Positions 11,609-22,366 of a DNA stretch of 37,500 bases are shown in pieces. Source of the stretch: Apostichopus japonicus (taxonomy: Eukaryota > Echinodermata > Holothuroidea > Aspidochirotida > Stichopodidae); NCBI RefSeq assembly GCF_037975245.1, contig NC_092562.1, positions 1-37,500 on the forward strand. Direction: 5' to 3'. Position 1 is the first letter of the stretch. Every line of letters starts with the position of its first letter. Under the pieces are notes generated by a model. That model worked only from the letters and a program-made list of their open reading frames with translations, did no database searches and was not told the origin of the DNA. Position numbers and translations under genes: made by a program.

Positions 11609-11644
11609 GGGGGCATGGGGGGCCAAAAACCATTGGGAGGGGGG
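11609..11644 (+). other. G-quadruplex-capable G-run cluster, one per unit (representative)
   Basis: Four G runs (five, six, three and six G) with loops of 3, 12 and 1 bases lie on the plus strand, the strand that is C-rich in the telomere. Run length differs between units (six versus seven G in units 2.3 and 2.5). The long middle loop makes a stable fold uncertain. Confidence 0.4.
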
Positions 11645-12427
11645 CACGACCCCAAGTGGGTGTCTCCAAAAAAGAACGAAATACACCGGTTCTGGTGCTT
11701 CTTGGGGTGCTGATGATGAATCTGAGATTATTTTGGCGGTTCGTAGGCGTGGGGAGTGGTGGGGGAATTTAATACCTTCCGGGCGTCCCATGGCGCACGC
11801 TACCGAGAGTTTTTTGCTGACTGTTTGTACTTTTCCTCAAAATGACCCCCTACCACCCCGGAGAAGTGACAAACCTAAAAGTTTTATTCTAATTTTGGAA
11901 AGGGGACACCCTAGCGGTGGTACCCTTAAAAGATGGCCGTAATCGGACCACTCCAGTAACCATGGTAACGCTCCAAAGTAGAAGGGTCGTGATTTTCCCG
12001 TACATAGTAACACTAATTATTATGACTTTTTCGGATTTTTTTCAAACTGACCCCCCTACCACCCCGGAGAAGAGACCCACCTACAGGTTTCATCCTATTT
12101 TAGAAAGGGGACACCCTAGCGGTGGTACCCCGAAAAGATGGCCGTAATCGGACCACCCCAGTAACCATGCTAACGCTCCAGAGTAGAAGAGTCGGGATTT
12201 TCCCGTACATAGTAACACTAATTATTATGGCCTTTTCGGTTTTTTTTCCAAACTGACCCCCCTACCACCCCGGAGAAGAGACCCACCTACAAGTTTTATT
12301 CAAATGTGGGAAGGGGACACACTAGCGGTGACAACCTGAAAATATGGGGGAAATCGGACTGATTCCCATAACCATGGTAACGCTCAAAAGTATAAATGTC
12401 GGGATTTCGAAAAAACGTTTATAACTA

Positions 12428-14142
12428 CTACCGGTGAAAAACACCTACTTTGGGGGAGAACCTCAAAAACGTATAGACTATACCCCCTTCCCGAAAATTA
12501 ATGCTACCGTATGAGTTGTCTACACGTAGCTACGACTCTTGTCTCCCACATAGCCAAAATTCAGCTCCGTCACATACCCTCGGTGGAAAGGAAGGGGTAC
12601 CGAAAAGAGGTACTTTTTTAACTTTTCAAGACAAAAACACCTATTTTTGGCGCAGATAGAAATCATATATACAAAGAGCCTTTTCCGGTCATATAATTAC
12701 ACGAAATTGATGTATGACAATGACGAGGGTGTCTTCTACTACACGTCAAAATTTCATTTCGATGGGTACTTCAGAGAGGACAGGAGGGGGGGTTGACAAG
12801 AGGGGGTTTTCCAACTTTTGCACGTATGAAGAACACGTATTTCTATCGGGTCCTCTGGGACCCTATATCTCCCGAACGGAAGCAGGTATGGACCTGGGAG
12901 TTGCAGATTTGGACTCCTTGGCATCGATTACCCCCTGTGACGTCATTTTGACCAAATCCATTTTGGGGCAATTTCGGTAAAAACCGTAAGGGGTACCCCT
13001 TATGGTTTTTTTGGGTGAAAATAATTTTTGTCGCAAAGACGGGCAGTGTGTATCTTTTCTGATTGTTCTCGACACGCTGATCACGAATCTGAAGTTAATT
13101 TTGGAATTTGGTGTTGTGTGGGGGCATGGGGGGCCAAAAACCATTGGGAGGGGGGCACCACCCCAAGTGGGTGTCTCCATAAACGAACGAAATACACCTG
13201 TTCTGGTGCTTCTTGGGGTGCTGATGATGAATCTGAGATTATTTTGGCGGTTTGGAGACGTGGGGAGTGGTGGGGGAATTTAATGCCTTCCGGGCGTTCC
13301 ATGGCGCACAATACCGAGACTCTTTTTGCTGAATGTTGGTACTTTTTCTCAAAATGACCCCCTACCACCCCGGAAAAGAGACGCACCTACAAGTTTCATC
13401 ATATTTTGGAAAGGGGACACCCTAGCGGTGGTACCCTTAATAGATGGCCGTAATCGGACCACCCCAGTAACCATGGTAACGCTCCAAAGTAGAAGGGTCG
13501 GGATTTTCCAGTACATAGTAACACTAATTATTATGACTTTTTTTCGGATTTTTTCAAAACTAACCCCCCTACCACCCCGGAGAAGAGACCCACCTACAAG
13601 TTTTATTCAAATGTGGTAAGGGGACACCCTAGCGGTGGTACCCCGAAAAGATGGCCGTAATCGGACCACCCCAGTAACCATGGTAACGCTCCAGAGTAGA
13701 AGAGTCGGGATTTTCCCGTACATAGTAACACTAATTATTATGACCTATTCGGATTTTTTCCAAACTGACCCCCCTATCACCCGGAGAAGAGACCCACTCA
13801 CAAGTTTTATTCAAATGTGGGAAGGGGACACCCTAGCGGTGGTACCCCGAAAAGATGGTCAAAATCGGACCACCCCAGTAACCATGGTAACGCTCGAAAG
13901 TAGAAGGGTCGTGATTTTCCCGTACATAGTAACACTGATTATTTTGACTTTTTCGGAGTTTTTCCAAAATGACCCCCCCACCACCCCGGAGGAGGGACGC
14001 ACCTACAAGTTTATTTTATTTTGGAAAGGGGAAACCCTAGCGGTGATAACCTGAAAATATGGGGGAAATCGGACTGATTCCCATAACCATGGTAACGCTC
14101 AAAAGTATAAATGTCGGGATTTCGAAAAAACGTTTATAACTA
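12428..14142. repeat. Array unit 1.3 (long, 1715 bp)
   Basis: Second half of the higher-order repeat. It is marked by GGAATTTGG in the middle of the core and by a variant end of core (GGGCGTTCCATGG, then a run with CTTTTTGCTGAATG). Three intact X-boxes lie at 13467, 13674 and 13878. It is nearly identical to unit 1.5, and its core end is shared with unit 2.7. Confidence 0.9.
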
Positions 14143-15652
14143 CTACCGGTGAAAAACACCTACTTTGGGGGGACCTCAAAAACGTATAGACTATACCCCC
14201 TTCCCGAAAATTAATGCTACCGTATGAGTTGTCTACACGTAGCTACGACTCTCTTCTCCCACATAACCAAAATTCAGCCCCGTCACATACCCTCGGTGGA
14301 AAGGAAGGGGTACCGAAAAGAGGTATTTTTTTTAACTTTTCAAGACAAAAACACCTATTTTTGGCGCAGATAGAAATCATATATACAAAGAGCCTTTTCC
14401 GGTCATATAATTACACGAAATTGATGTATGACAATGACGAGGGTGTCTTCTACTACACGTCAAAATTTCATTTCGATGGGTACTTCAGAGAGGACAGGAG
14501 GGGGGGTTGACAAGAGGGGGTTTTCCAACTTTTGCACGTATGAAGAACACGTATTTCTATCGGGTCCTCTGGGACCCTATATCTCCCGAACGGAAGCAGG
14601 TATGGACCTGGGAGTTGCAGATTTGGACTCCTTGGCATCGATTACCCCCTGTGACGTCATTTTGACCAAATCCATTTTGGGGCAATTTCGGTAAAAACCG
14701 TAAGGGGTACCCCTTATGGTTTTTTTGGGTGAAAATAATTTTTGTCGCAAAGACGGGCAGTGTGTATCTTTTCTGATTGTTCTCGACACGCTGATCACGA
14801 ATCTGAAGTTAATTTTGGAAGTGGGTGTTGTGTGGGGGCATGGGGGGCCAAAAACCATTGGGAGGGGGGCACGACCCCAAGTGGGTGTCTCCAAAAAAGA
14901 ACGAAATACACCTGTTCTGGTGCTTCTTGGGATGCTGATGATGAATCTGAGATTATTTTGGCGGTTCGTAGGCGTGGGGAGTGGTGGGGGAATTTAATAC
15001 CTTCCGGGCGTCCCATGGCGCACGCTACCGAGAGTTTTTTGCTGACTGTTTGTACTTTTCCTCAAAATGACCCCCTACCACCCCGGAGAAGTGACAAACC
15101 TAAAAGTTTTATTCTAATTTTGGAAAGGGGACACCCTAGCGGTGGTACCCTTAAAAGATGGCCGTAATCGGACCACTCCAGTAACCATGGTAACGCTCCA
15201 AAGTAGAAGGGTCGTGATTTTCCCGTACATAGTAACACTAATTATTATGACTTTTTCGGATTTTTTTCAAACTGACCCCCCTACCACCCCGGAGAAGAGA
15301 CCCACCTACAGGTTTCATCCTATTTTAGAAAGGGGACACCCTAGCGGTGGTACCCCGAAAAGATGGCCGTAATCGGACCACCCCAGTAACCATGCTAACG
15401 CTCCAGAGTAGAAGAGTCGGGATTTTCCCGTACATAGTAACACTAATTATTATGGCCTTTTCGGTTTTTTTTCCAAACTGACCCCCCTACCACCCCGGAG
15501 AAGAGACCCACCTACAAGTTTTATTCAAATGTGGGAAGGGGACACACTAGCGGTGACAACCTGAAAATATGGGGGAAATCGGACTGATTCCCATAACCAT
15601 GGTAACGCTCAAAAGTATAAATGTCGGGATTTCGAAAAAACGTTTATAACTA
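14143..15652. repeat. Array unit 1.4 (short, 1510 bp)
   Basis: A copy of unit 1.2 displaced by 3,225 bp. It carries a private change (GGGATGCTGATG for GGGGTGCTGATG near 14931) that it shares only with unit 1.6, so 1.4 and 1.6 are the most recent duplicates. X-boxes: 15181 intact, 15386 broken. Confidence 0.9.
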
Positions 15653-17367
15653 CTACCGGTGAAAAACACCTACTTTGGGGGAGAACCTCAAAAACGTATA
15701 GACTATACCCCCTTCCCGAAAATTAATGCTACCGTATGAGTTGTCTACACGTAGCTACGACTCTTGTCTCCCACATAGCCAAAATTCAGCTCCGTCACAT
15801 ACCCTCGGTGGAAAGGAAGGGGTACCGAAAAGAGGTACTTTTTTAACTTTTCAAGACAAAAACACCTATTTTTGGCGCAGATAGAAATCATATATACAAA
15901 GAGCCTTTTCCGGTCATATAATTACACGAAATTGATGTATGACAATGACGAGGGTGTCTTCTACTACACGTCAAAATTTCATTTCGATGGGTACTTCAGA
16001 GAGGACAGGAGGGGGGGTTGACAAGAGGGGGTTTTCCAACTTTTGCACGTATGAAGAACACGTATTTCTATCGGGTCCTCTGGGACCCTATATCTCCCGA
16101 ACGGAAGCAGGTATGGACCTGGGAGTTGCAGATTTGGACTCCTTGGCATCGATTACCCCCTGTGACGTCATTTTGACCAAATCCATTTTGGGGCAATTTC
16201 GGTAAAAACCGTAAGGGGTACCCCTTATGGTTTTTTTGGGTGAAAATAATTTTTGTCGCAAAGACGGGCAGTGTGTATCTTTTCTGATTGTTCTCGACAC
16301 GCTGATCACGAATCTGAAGTTAATTTTGGAATTTGGTGTTGTGTGGGGGCATGGGGGGCCAAAAACCATTGGGAGGGGGGCACCACCCCAAGTGGGTGTC
16401 TCCATAAACGAACGAAATACACCTGTTCTGGTGCTTCTTGGGGTGCTGATGATGAATCTGAGATTATTTTGGCGGTTTGGAGACGTGGGGAGTGGTGGGG
16501 GAATTTAATGCCTTCCGGGCGTTCCATGGCGCACAATACCGAGACTCTTTTTGCTGAATGTTGGTACTTTTTCTCAAAATGACCCCCTACCACCCCGGAA
16601 AAGAGACGCACCTACAAGTTTCATCATATTTTGGAAAGGGGACACCCTAGCGGTGGTACCCTTAATAGATGGCCGTAATCGGACCACCCCAGTAACCATG
16701 GTAACGCTCCAAAGTAGAAGGGTCGGGATTTTCCAGTACATAGTAACACTAATTATTATGACTTTTTTTCGGATTTTTTCAAAACTAACCCCCCTACCAC
16801 CCCGGAGAAGAGACCCACCTACAAGTTTTATTCAAATGTGGTAAGGGGACACCCTAGCGGTGGTACCCCGAAAAGATGGCCGTAATCGGACCACCCCAGT
16901 AACCATGGTAACGCTCCAGAGTAGAAGAGTCGGGATTTTCCCGTACATAGTAACACTAATTATTATGACCTATTCGGATTTTTTCCAAACTGACCCCCCT
17001 ATCACCCGGAGAAGAGACCCACTCACAAGTTTTATTCAAATGTGGGAAGGGGACACCCTAGCGGTGGTACCCCGAAAAGATGGTCAAAATCGGACCACCC
17101 CAGTAACCATGGTAACGCTCGAAAGTAGAAGGGTCGTGATTTTCCCGTACATAGTAACACTGATTATTTTGACTTTTTCGGAGTTTTTCCAAAATGACCC
17201 CCCCACCACCCCGGAGGAGGGACGCACCTACAAGTTTATTTTATTTTGGAAAGGGGAAACCCTAGCGGTGATAACCTGAAAATATGGGGGAAATCGGACT
17301 GATTCCCATAACCATGGTAACGCTCAAAAGTATAAATGTCGGGATTTCGAAAAAACGTTTATAACTA
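15653..17367. repeat. Array unit 1.5 (long, 1715 bp)
   Basis: A copy of unit 1.3 displaced by 3,225 bp, with no length difference. Three intact X-boxes lie at 16692, 16899 and 17103. Confidence 0.9.
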
Positions 17368-19284
17368 CTACCGGTGAAAAACACCTACTTTGGGGGGACC
17401 TCAAAAACGTATAGACTATACCCCCTTCCCGAAAATTAATGCTACCGTATGAGTTGTCTACACGTAGCTACGACTCTCTTCTCCCACATAACCAAAATTC
17501 AGCCCCGTCACATACCCTCGGTGGAAAGGAAGGGGTACCGAAAAGAGGTATTTTTTTTAACTTTTCAAGACAAAAACACCTATTTTTGGCGCAGATAGAA
17601 ATCATATATACAAAGAGCCTTTTCCGGTCATATAATTACACGAAATTGATGTATGACAATGACGAGGGTGTCTTCTACTACACGTCAAAATTTCATTTCG
17701 ATGGGTACTTCAGAGAGGACAGGAGGGGGGGTTGACAAGAGGGGGTTTTCCAACTTTTGCACGTATGAAGAACACGTATTTCTATCGGGTCCTCTGGGAC
17801 CCTATATCTCCCGAACGGAAGCAGGTATGGACCTGGGAGTTGCAGATTTGGACTCCTTGGCATCGATTACCCCCTGTGACGTCATTTTGACCAAATCCAT
17901 TTTGGGGCAATTTCGGTAAAAACCGTAAGGGGTACCCCTTATGGTTTTTTTGGGTGAAAATAATTTTTGTCGCAAAGACGGGCAGTGTGTATCTTTTCTG
18001 ATTGTTCTCGACACGCTGATCACGAATCTGAAGTTAATTTTGGAAGTGGGTGTTGTGTGGGGGCATGGGGGGCCAAAAACCATTGGGAGGGGGGCACGAC
18101 CCCAAGTGGGTGTCTCCAAAAAAGAACGAAATACACCTGTTCTGGTGCTTCTTGGGATGCTGATGATGAATCTGAGATTATTTTGGCGGTTCGTAGGCGT
18201 GGGGAGTGGTGGGGGAATTTAATACCTTCCGGGCGTCCCATGGCGCACGCTACCGAGAGTTTTTTGCTGACTGTTTGTACTTTTCCTCAAAATGACCCCC
18301 TACCACCCCGGAGAAGTGACAAACCTAAAAGTTTTATTCTAATTTTGGAAAGGGGACACCCTAGCGGTGGTACCCTTAAAAGATGGCCGTAATCGGACCA
18401 CTCCAGTAACCATGGTAACGCTCCAAAGTAGAAGGGTCGTGATTTTCCCGTACATAGTAACACTAATTATTATGACTTTTTCGGATTTTTTTCAAACTGA
18501 CCCCCCTACCACCCCGGAGAAGAGACCCACCTACAGGTTTCATCCTATTTTAGAAAGGGGACACCCTAGCGGTGGTACCCCGAAAAGATGGCCGTAATCG
18601 GACCACTCCAGTAACCATGGTAACGCTCCAAAGTAGAAGGGTCGTGATTTTCCCGTACATAGTAACACTAATTATTATGACTTTTTCGGATTTTTTTCAA
18701 ACTGACCCCCCTACCACCCCGGAGAAGAGACCCACCTACAGGTTTCATCCTATTTTAGAAAGGGGACACCCTAGCGGTGGTACCCCGAAAAGATGGCCGT
18801 AATCGGACCACCCCAGTAACCATGGTAACGCTCCAGAGTAGAAGAGTCGGGATTTTCCCGTACATAGTAACACTAATTATTATGACCTATTCGGATTTTT
18901 TCCAAACTGACCCCCCTATCACCCGGAGAAGAGACCCACTCACAAGTTTTATTCAAATGTGGGAAGGGGACACCCTAGCGGTGGTACCCCGAAAAGATGG
19001 TCAAAATCGGACCACCCCAGTAACCATGGTAACGCTCGAAAGTAGAAGGGTCGTGATTTTCCCGTACATAGTAACACTGATTATTTTGACTTTTTCGGAG
19101 TTTTTCCAAAATGACCCCCCCACCACCCCGGAGGAGGGACGCACCTACAAGTTTATTTTATTTTGGAAAGGGGAAACCCTAGCGGTGATAACCTGAAAAT
19201 ATGGGGGAAATCGGACTGATTCCCATAACCATGGTAACGCTCAAAAGTATAAATGTCGGGATTTCGAAAAAACGTTTATAACTA
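17368..19284. repeat. Array unit 1.6 (extra long, 1917 bp)
   Basis: The core copies unit 1.4, but the tail has one more ~205 bp sub-repeat than any other unit. The sub-repeat at about 18362-18566 is followed by a nearly identical one at 18567-18771. This is direct evidence of single sub-repeat gain, probably by unequal exchange or slippage. Four intact X-boxes lie at 18406, 18611, 18816 and 19020. Confidence 0.9.
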
Positions 19285-20794
19285 CTACCGGTGAAAAACA
19301 CCTACTTTGGGGGGGACCTCAAAAACGTATAGACTATACCCCCTTCCCGAAAATTAATGCTACCGTATGAGTTGTCTACACGTAGCTACGACTCTCTTCT
19401 CCCACATAACCAAAATTCAGCCCCGTCACATACCCTCGGTGGAAAGGAAGGGGTACCGAAAAGAGGTATTTTTTTTAACTTTTCAAGACAAAAACACCTA
19501 TTTTTGGCGCAGATAGAAATCATATATACAAAGAGCCTTTTCCGGTCATATAATTACACGAAATTGATGTATGACAATGACGAGGGTGTCTTCTACTACA
19601 CGTCAAAATTTCATTTCGATGGGTACTTCAGAGAGGACAGGAGGGGGGGTTGACAAGAGGGGGTTTTCCAACTTTTGCACGTATGAAGAACACGTATTTC
19701 TATCGGGTCCTCTGGGACCCTATATCTCCCGAACGGAAGCAGGTATGGACCTGGGAGTTGCAGATTTGGACTCCTGGGCATCGATTACCCCCTGTGACGT
19801 CATTTTGACCAAATCCATTTTGGGGCAATTTCGGTAAAAACCGTAAGGGGTACCCCTTATGGTTTTTTTGGGTGAAAATAATTTTTGTCGCAAAGACGGG
19901 CAGTGTGTATCTTTTCTGATTGTTCTCGACACGCTGATCACGAATCTGAAGTTAATTTTGGAAGTGGGTGTTGTGTGGGGGCATGGGGGGCCAAAAACCA
20001 TTGGGAGGGGGGCACGACCCCAAGTGGGTGTCTCCAAAAAAGAACGAAATACACCTGTTCTGGTGCTTCTTGGGGTGCTGATGATGAATCTGAGATTATT
20101 TTGGCGGTTCGTAGGCGTGGGGAGTGGTGGGGGAATTTAATACCTTCCGGGCGTCCCATGGCGCACGCTACCGAGAGTTTTTTGCTGACTGTTTGTACTT
20201 TTCCTCAAAATGACCCCCTACCACCCCGGAGAAGTGACAAACCTAAAAGTTTTATTCTAATTTTGGAAAGGGGACACCCTAGCGGTGGTACCCTTAAAAG
20301 ATGGCCGTAATCGGACCACTCCAGTAACCATGGTAACGCTCCAAAGTAGAAGGGTCGTGATTTTCCCGTACATAGTAACACTAATTATTATGACTTTTTC
20401 GGATTTTTTTCAAACTGACCCCCCTACCACCCCGGAGAAGAGACCCACCTACAGGTTTCATCCTATTTTAGAAAGGGGACACCCTAGCGGTGGTACCCCG
20501 AAAAGATGGCCGTAATCGGACCACCCCAGTAACCATGCTAACGCTCCAGAGTAGAAGAGTCGGGATTTTCCCGTACATAGTAACACTAATTATTATGGCC
20601 TTTTCGGTTTTTTTCCAAAATGACCCCCCTACCACCCCGGAGAAGAGACCCACCTACAAGTTTTATTCAAATGTGGGAAGGGGACACACTAGCGGTGACA
20701 ACCTGAAAATATGGGGGAAATCGGACTGATTCCCATAACCATGGTAACGCTCAAAAGTATAAATGTCGGGATTTCGAAAAAACGTTTATAACTA
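19285..20794. repeat. Array unit 1.7 (short, 1510 bp), mosaic
   Basis: It has CTCCTGGGCATC like every unit in module copy 2, whereas units 1.1 to 1.6 have CTCCTTGGCATC. It keeps GGAAGTGGG, as most copy 1 units do, rather than the GGAATTGGG of copy 2. The mixture points to gene conversion or to an older junction unit. X-boxes: 20324 intact, 20529 broken. Confidence 0.85.
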
Positions 20795-20846
20795 CTACCG
20801 GTGAAAAACACCTACTTTGGGGGGGACCTCAAAAACGTATAGACTA
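20795..20846. repeat. Truncated array unit 1.8
   Basis: The first ~52 bp of a unit, from CTACCGGTG through CGTATAGACTA, then an abrupt join to GTTTTATTCTAATTTTGG, which normally lies about 0.95 kb later in the unit. The ~0.9 kb core is deleted at this junction. Confidence 0.85.
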
Positions 20847-21810
20847 GTTTTATTCTAATTTTGGAAAGGGGACACCCTAGCGGTGGTACCCTCAAAAGAG
20901 GGCCGTAATCGGACCACCCCAGTAACCATGGTAACGCTCAAGAGTAGAAGGGACGCGATTTTCCCGTACATAGTAACACTAAGTAACACTAATTATTATG
21001 ACCTCTTCGGATTTTTTTCCAAAATGACCCCCCACCACCCCGGAGAAGAGACGCGCACCTACAAGTTTCATCCTATTTCGGCAAGGGGACACCCTAGCGG
21101 TGGTACCCCGAAAAGATGGCCGTAGTCGGACCACCACAGTAACCATGGTAACGCTCCAAAGTAGAAGGGTCGGGATTTTCAAAAACGTATATAGCAAATT
21201 ATTATGCCTTTTCAGATTTTGTTTCAAAATGACCCCCTATCACCCAGGAATGAGAAGCACCTACAAGTTTAATCCTATTTTGGAAAGGGGACACCCTAGC
21301 GGTGGTACCCTGAAAGGATGGCCGTAGTCGGACCACCACAGTAACCATGGTAACGCTCCAAAGTAGAAGGGTCGGGATTTTCAAAAACGTATATAGCAAA
21401 TTATTATGCCTTTTCATATTTTGTTTAAAAATGACCCCCTATCACCCAGGAATGAGAAGCACCTACAAGTTTAATCCTATTTTGGAAAGGGGACACCCTA
21501 GCGGTGGTACCCTGAAAGGATGGCCGTAATCGGACCACCACAGTAACCATGGTAACGCTCCAAAGTAGAAGGGTCGGGATTTTCCCGTACGTAGTAATAC
21601 TAATTATTATGACCGTTTTAGACTTTTTTTCAAAATTACCCCCCTACCACCCCGGGAAAGAGACGCACCTACAAGTTTCATCCTATTTCGGACAGGTGAC
21701 ACCCTAGCGGTGGTACCCTGAAAAGATGGGGGAAATCGGACCACCCCAGTAACCATGGTAACGCTCCAAAGTATAAAAGTAGGTATTTCCCGTATATAGA
21801 GTAATTTAGT
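20847..21810. repeat. Diverged ~205 bp sub-repeats without core
   Basis: Five sub-repeats are marked by CCCTAGCGGTGGTACC at 20875, 21092, 21294, 21497 and 21702 (spacings 217, 202, 203 and 205). They differ from each other and from interior sub-repeats far more than array units do. Two consecutive ones share a private segment (TTCAAAAACGTATATAGC, near 21179 and 21381). Such decay is expected at an array edge that no longer exchanges with the interior. All five keep an intact X-box (20922, 21139, 21341, 21543, 21749). Confidence 0.9.
20972..20991. repeat. 10 bp tandem duplication inside a sub-repeat
   Basis: AGTAACACTA is repeated twice in direct contact; other sub-repeats have it once. It accounts for most of the 217 bp spacing of this sub-repeat. 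Confidence 0.85.
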
Positions 21811-21852
21811 GTTAGGCAGATCGGTTAATGAATTTTAATTAATTAACCGAAT

Positions 21853-21884
21853 ATGCAAATGAGCTGAAATTTTTATGACGTCAT
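21853..21884. promoter_or_regulatory. Octamer plus palindromic CRE
   Basis: ATGCAAAT (the POU/Oct consensus octamer) lies 14 bp from ATGACGTCAT (a full palindromic CREB/ATF site), beside a 9 bp hairpin. The pair lies about 480 bp from the interstitial telomeric tract. A promoter role is possible but unproven. Confidence 0.3.
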
Positions 21885-21942
21885 CAATAGGATGTAACGG
21901 AAGGGTAAAAAAAGTTTGAAGATGCCCCCCCAAGTTTTGCAC

Positions 21943-21964
21943 TGGGGGTGGGGTCCCCCACCCC
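21943..21964. repeat. GC-rich hairpin
   Basis: TGGGGGTGGGG pairs with CCCCACCCCA around a TC centre, with one extra G on the left arm. It forms a very stable stem and also has G-quadruplex potential on the plus strand. Confidence 0.7.
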
Positions 21965-22090
21965 AAAAATTCACCCCCCTCAAATTTTTACCAAAATGAC
22001 GCCAATTTGTCGAAGGGGTGCAGGGGTATCTAAAAGTATGAATAACGACACCCCCACCCCAGGGGAAGTATTTTTTTTATAATATTTTGT

Positions 22091-22364
22091 CACGTCCCGA
22101 CTGTCCATTTTCTTCACGTCCCGATTGGGCACTTTCACGTCCCGATTGGGCACTTTCACGTCCCGACAGGGCATTCTCACGTCCCGATAGGGCATTCTCA
22201 CGTCCCGATAGGGCATTTTCACGTCCCGATAGGGCATTTTGTACTTAGAAATTTTTTCACGTCCCGATAGGGCATTTTCACGTCCCGAGTGGGCATTTTG
22301 ACGTCCCGACTGGGCATTCTGACGTCCCGACTGGGCATTCTGACGTCCCGACTGGGCATTGGTC
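22091..22364 (+). repeat. Tandem ~21 bp motif array, 12 copies
   Basis: Twelve copies of (C/G)ACGTCCCGA-YWGGGCAYTYT (approximate consensus) run up to the interstitial telomeric tract. Copies 7 and 8 are separated by 17 bp (22241-22257). The last three copies start with G rather than C and are nearly identical, so they expanded most recently. Related copies lie beside the telomere at 7350-7388 (inverted) and 7598-7637 (forward). Confidence 0.93.
22342..22364 (-). repeat. Right terminal inverted repeat of module copy 1
   Basis: The last 21 bp motif copy with its GGTC extension: GACGTCCC, four bases, GGGCATTGGTC. It is inverted relative to 7346-7368 (20 of 23 matches). It is followed by TGAA and then the CCCTAA tract. 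Confidence 0.6.
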
Positions 22365-22366
22365 TG

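Larger units (their letters stand above)
10917..11840. repeat. Unit core with diverged internal duplications (representative)
   Basis: The non-sub-repeat core shows old internal duplication. AAAAACACCTA-type segments occur at about 10925, 11122 and 11319 (spacing about 197). AACTTTTCAAGACAAAAACACC aligns loosely with AACTTTTGCACG...AAGAACACG. Separately, GCTGATCACGAATCTGAAG (near 11565) resembles GCTGATGATGAATCTGAGA (near 11709). The whole unit may descend from ~200 bp repeats. The similarity is low and judged by eye. Confidence 0.45.
10917..12427. repeat. Array unit 1.2 (short, 1511 bp)
   Basis: A short unit with two ~205 bp sub-repeats and one partial. One X-box is intact (11956-11969) and one is broken by a G-to-C change (12161-12174). 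It forms the first half of the 3,225 bp higher-order repeat and is nearly identical to unit 1.4. Confidence 0.9.
9203..20846. repeat. Subtelomeric tandem array, module copy 1
   Basis: Seven full units and a 52 bp stub, aligned on the anchor CTACCGGTGAAAAACACC. Each unit has a ~0.93 kb core followed by two to four full ~205 bp sub-repeats and partial ends. Unit lengths are 1714, 1511, 1715, 1510, 1715, 1917 and 1510 bp. Short and long units alternate in the middle, giving a 3,225 bp higher-order period (10917, 14143 and 17368 start near-identical blocks). No frame in the unit has a recognisable protein. Confidence 0.95.
21811..22090. other. Short unique stretch at inner end of module copy 1
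   Basis: No counterpart to this 280 bp appears elsewhere in the window. It holds a 9 bp perfect stem (TCGGTTAAT and ATTAACCGA, about 21822-21851), an octamer ATGCAAAT (21853-21860), a palindromic CRE (ATGACGTCAT, 21875-21884), a strong GC hairpin (21943-21964), and C-rich runs to about 22060. No open frame of note. Confidence 0.8.

Noticed and set aside
22091-22364. Short regularly spaced repeats considered as a CRISPR array
   Set aside because: The 21 bp copies are contiguous with no unique spacers, and the context is a eukaryotic telomere. It is a minisatellite.
7342-22364. Search for reverse transcriptase, transposase, helicase or integrase frames that would make the module autonomous
   Set aside because: No frame exceeds about 150 codons outside the telomeric artefact, and none shows familiar catalytic motifs. 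If mobile, the module depends on other functions.
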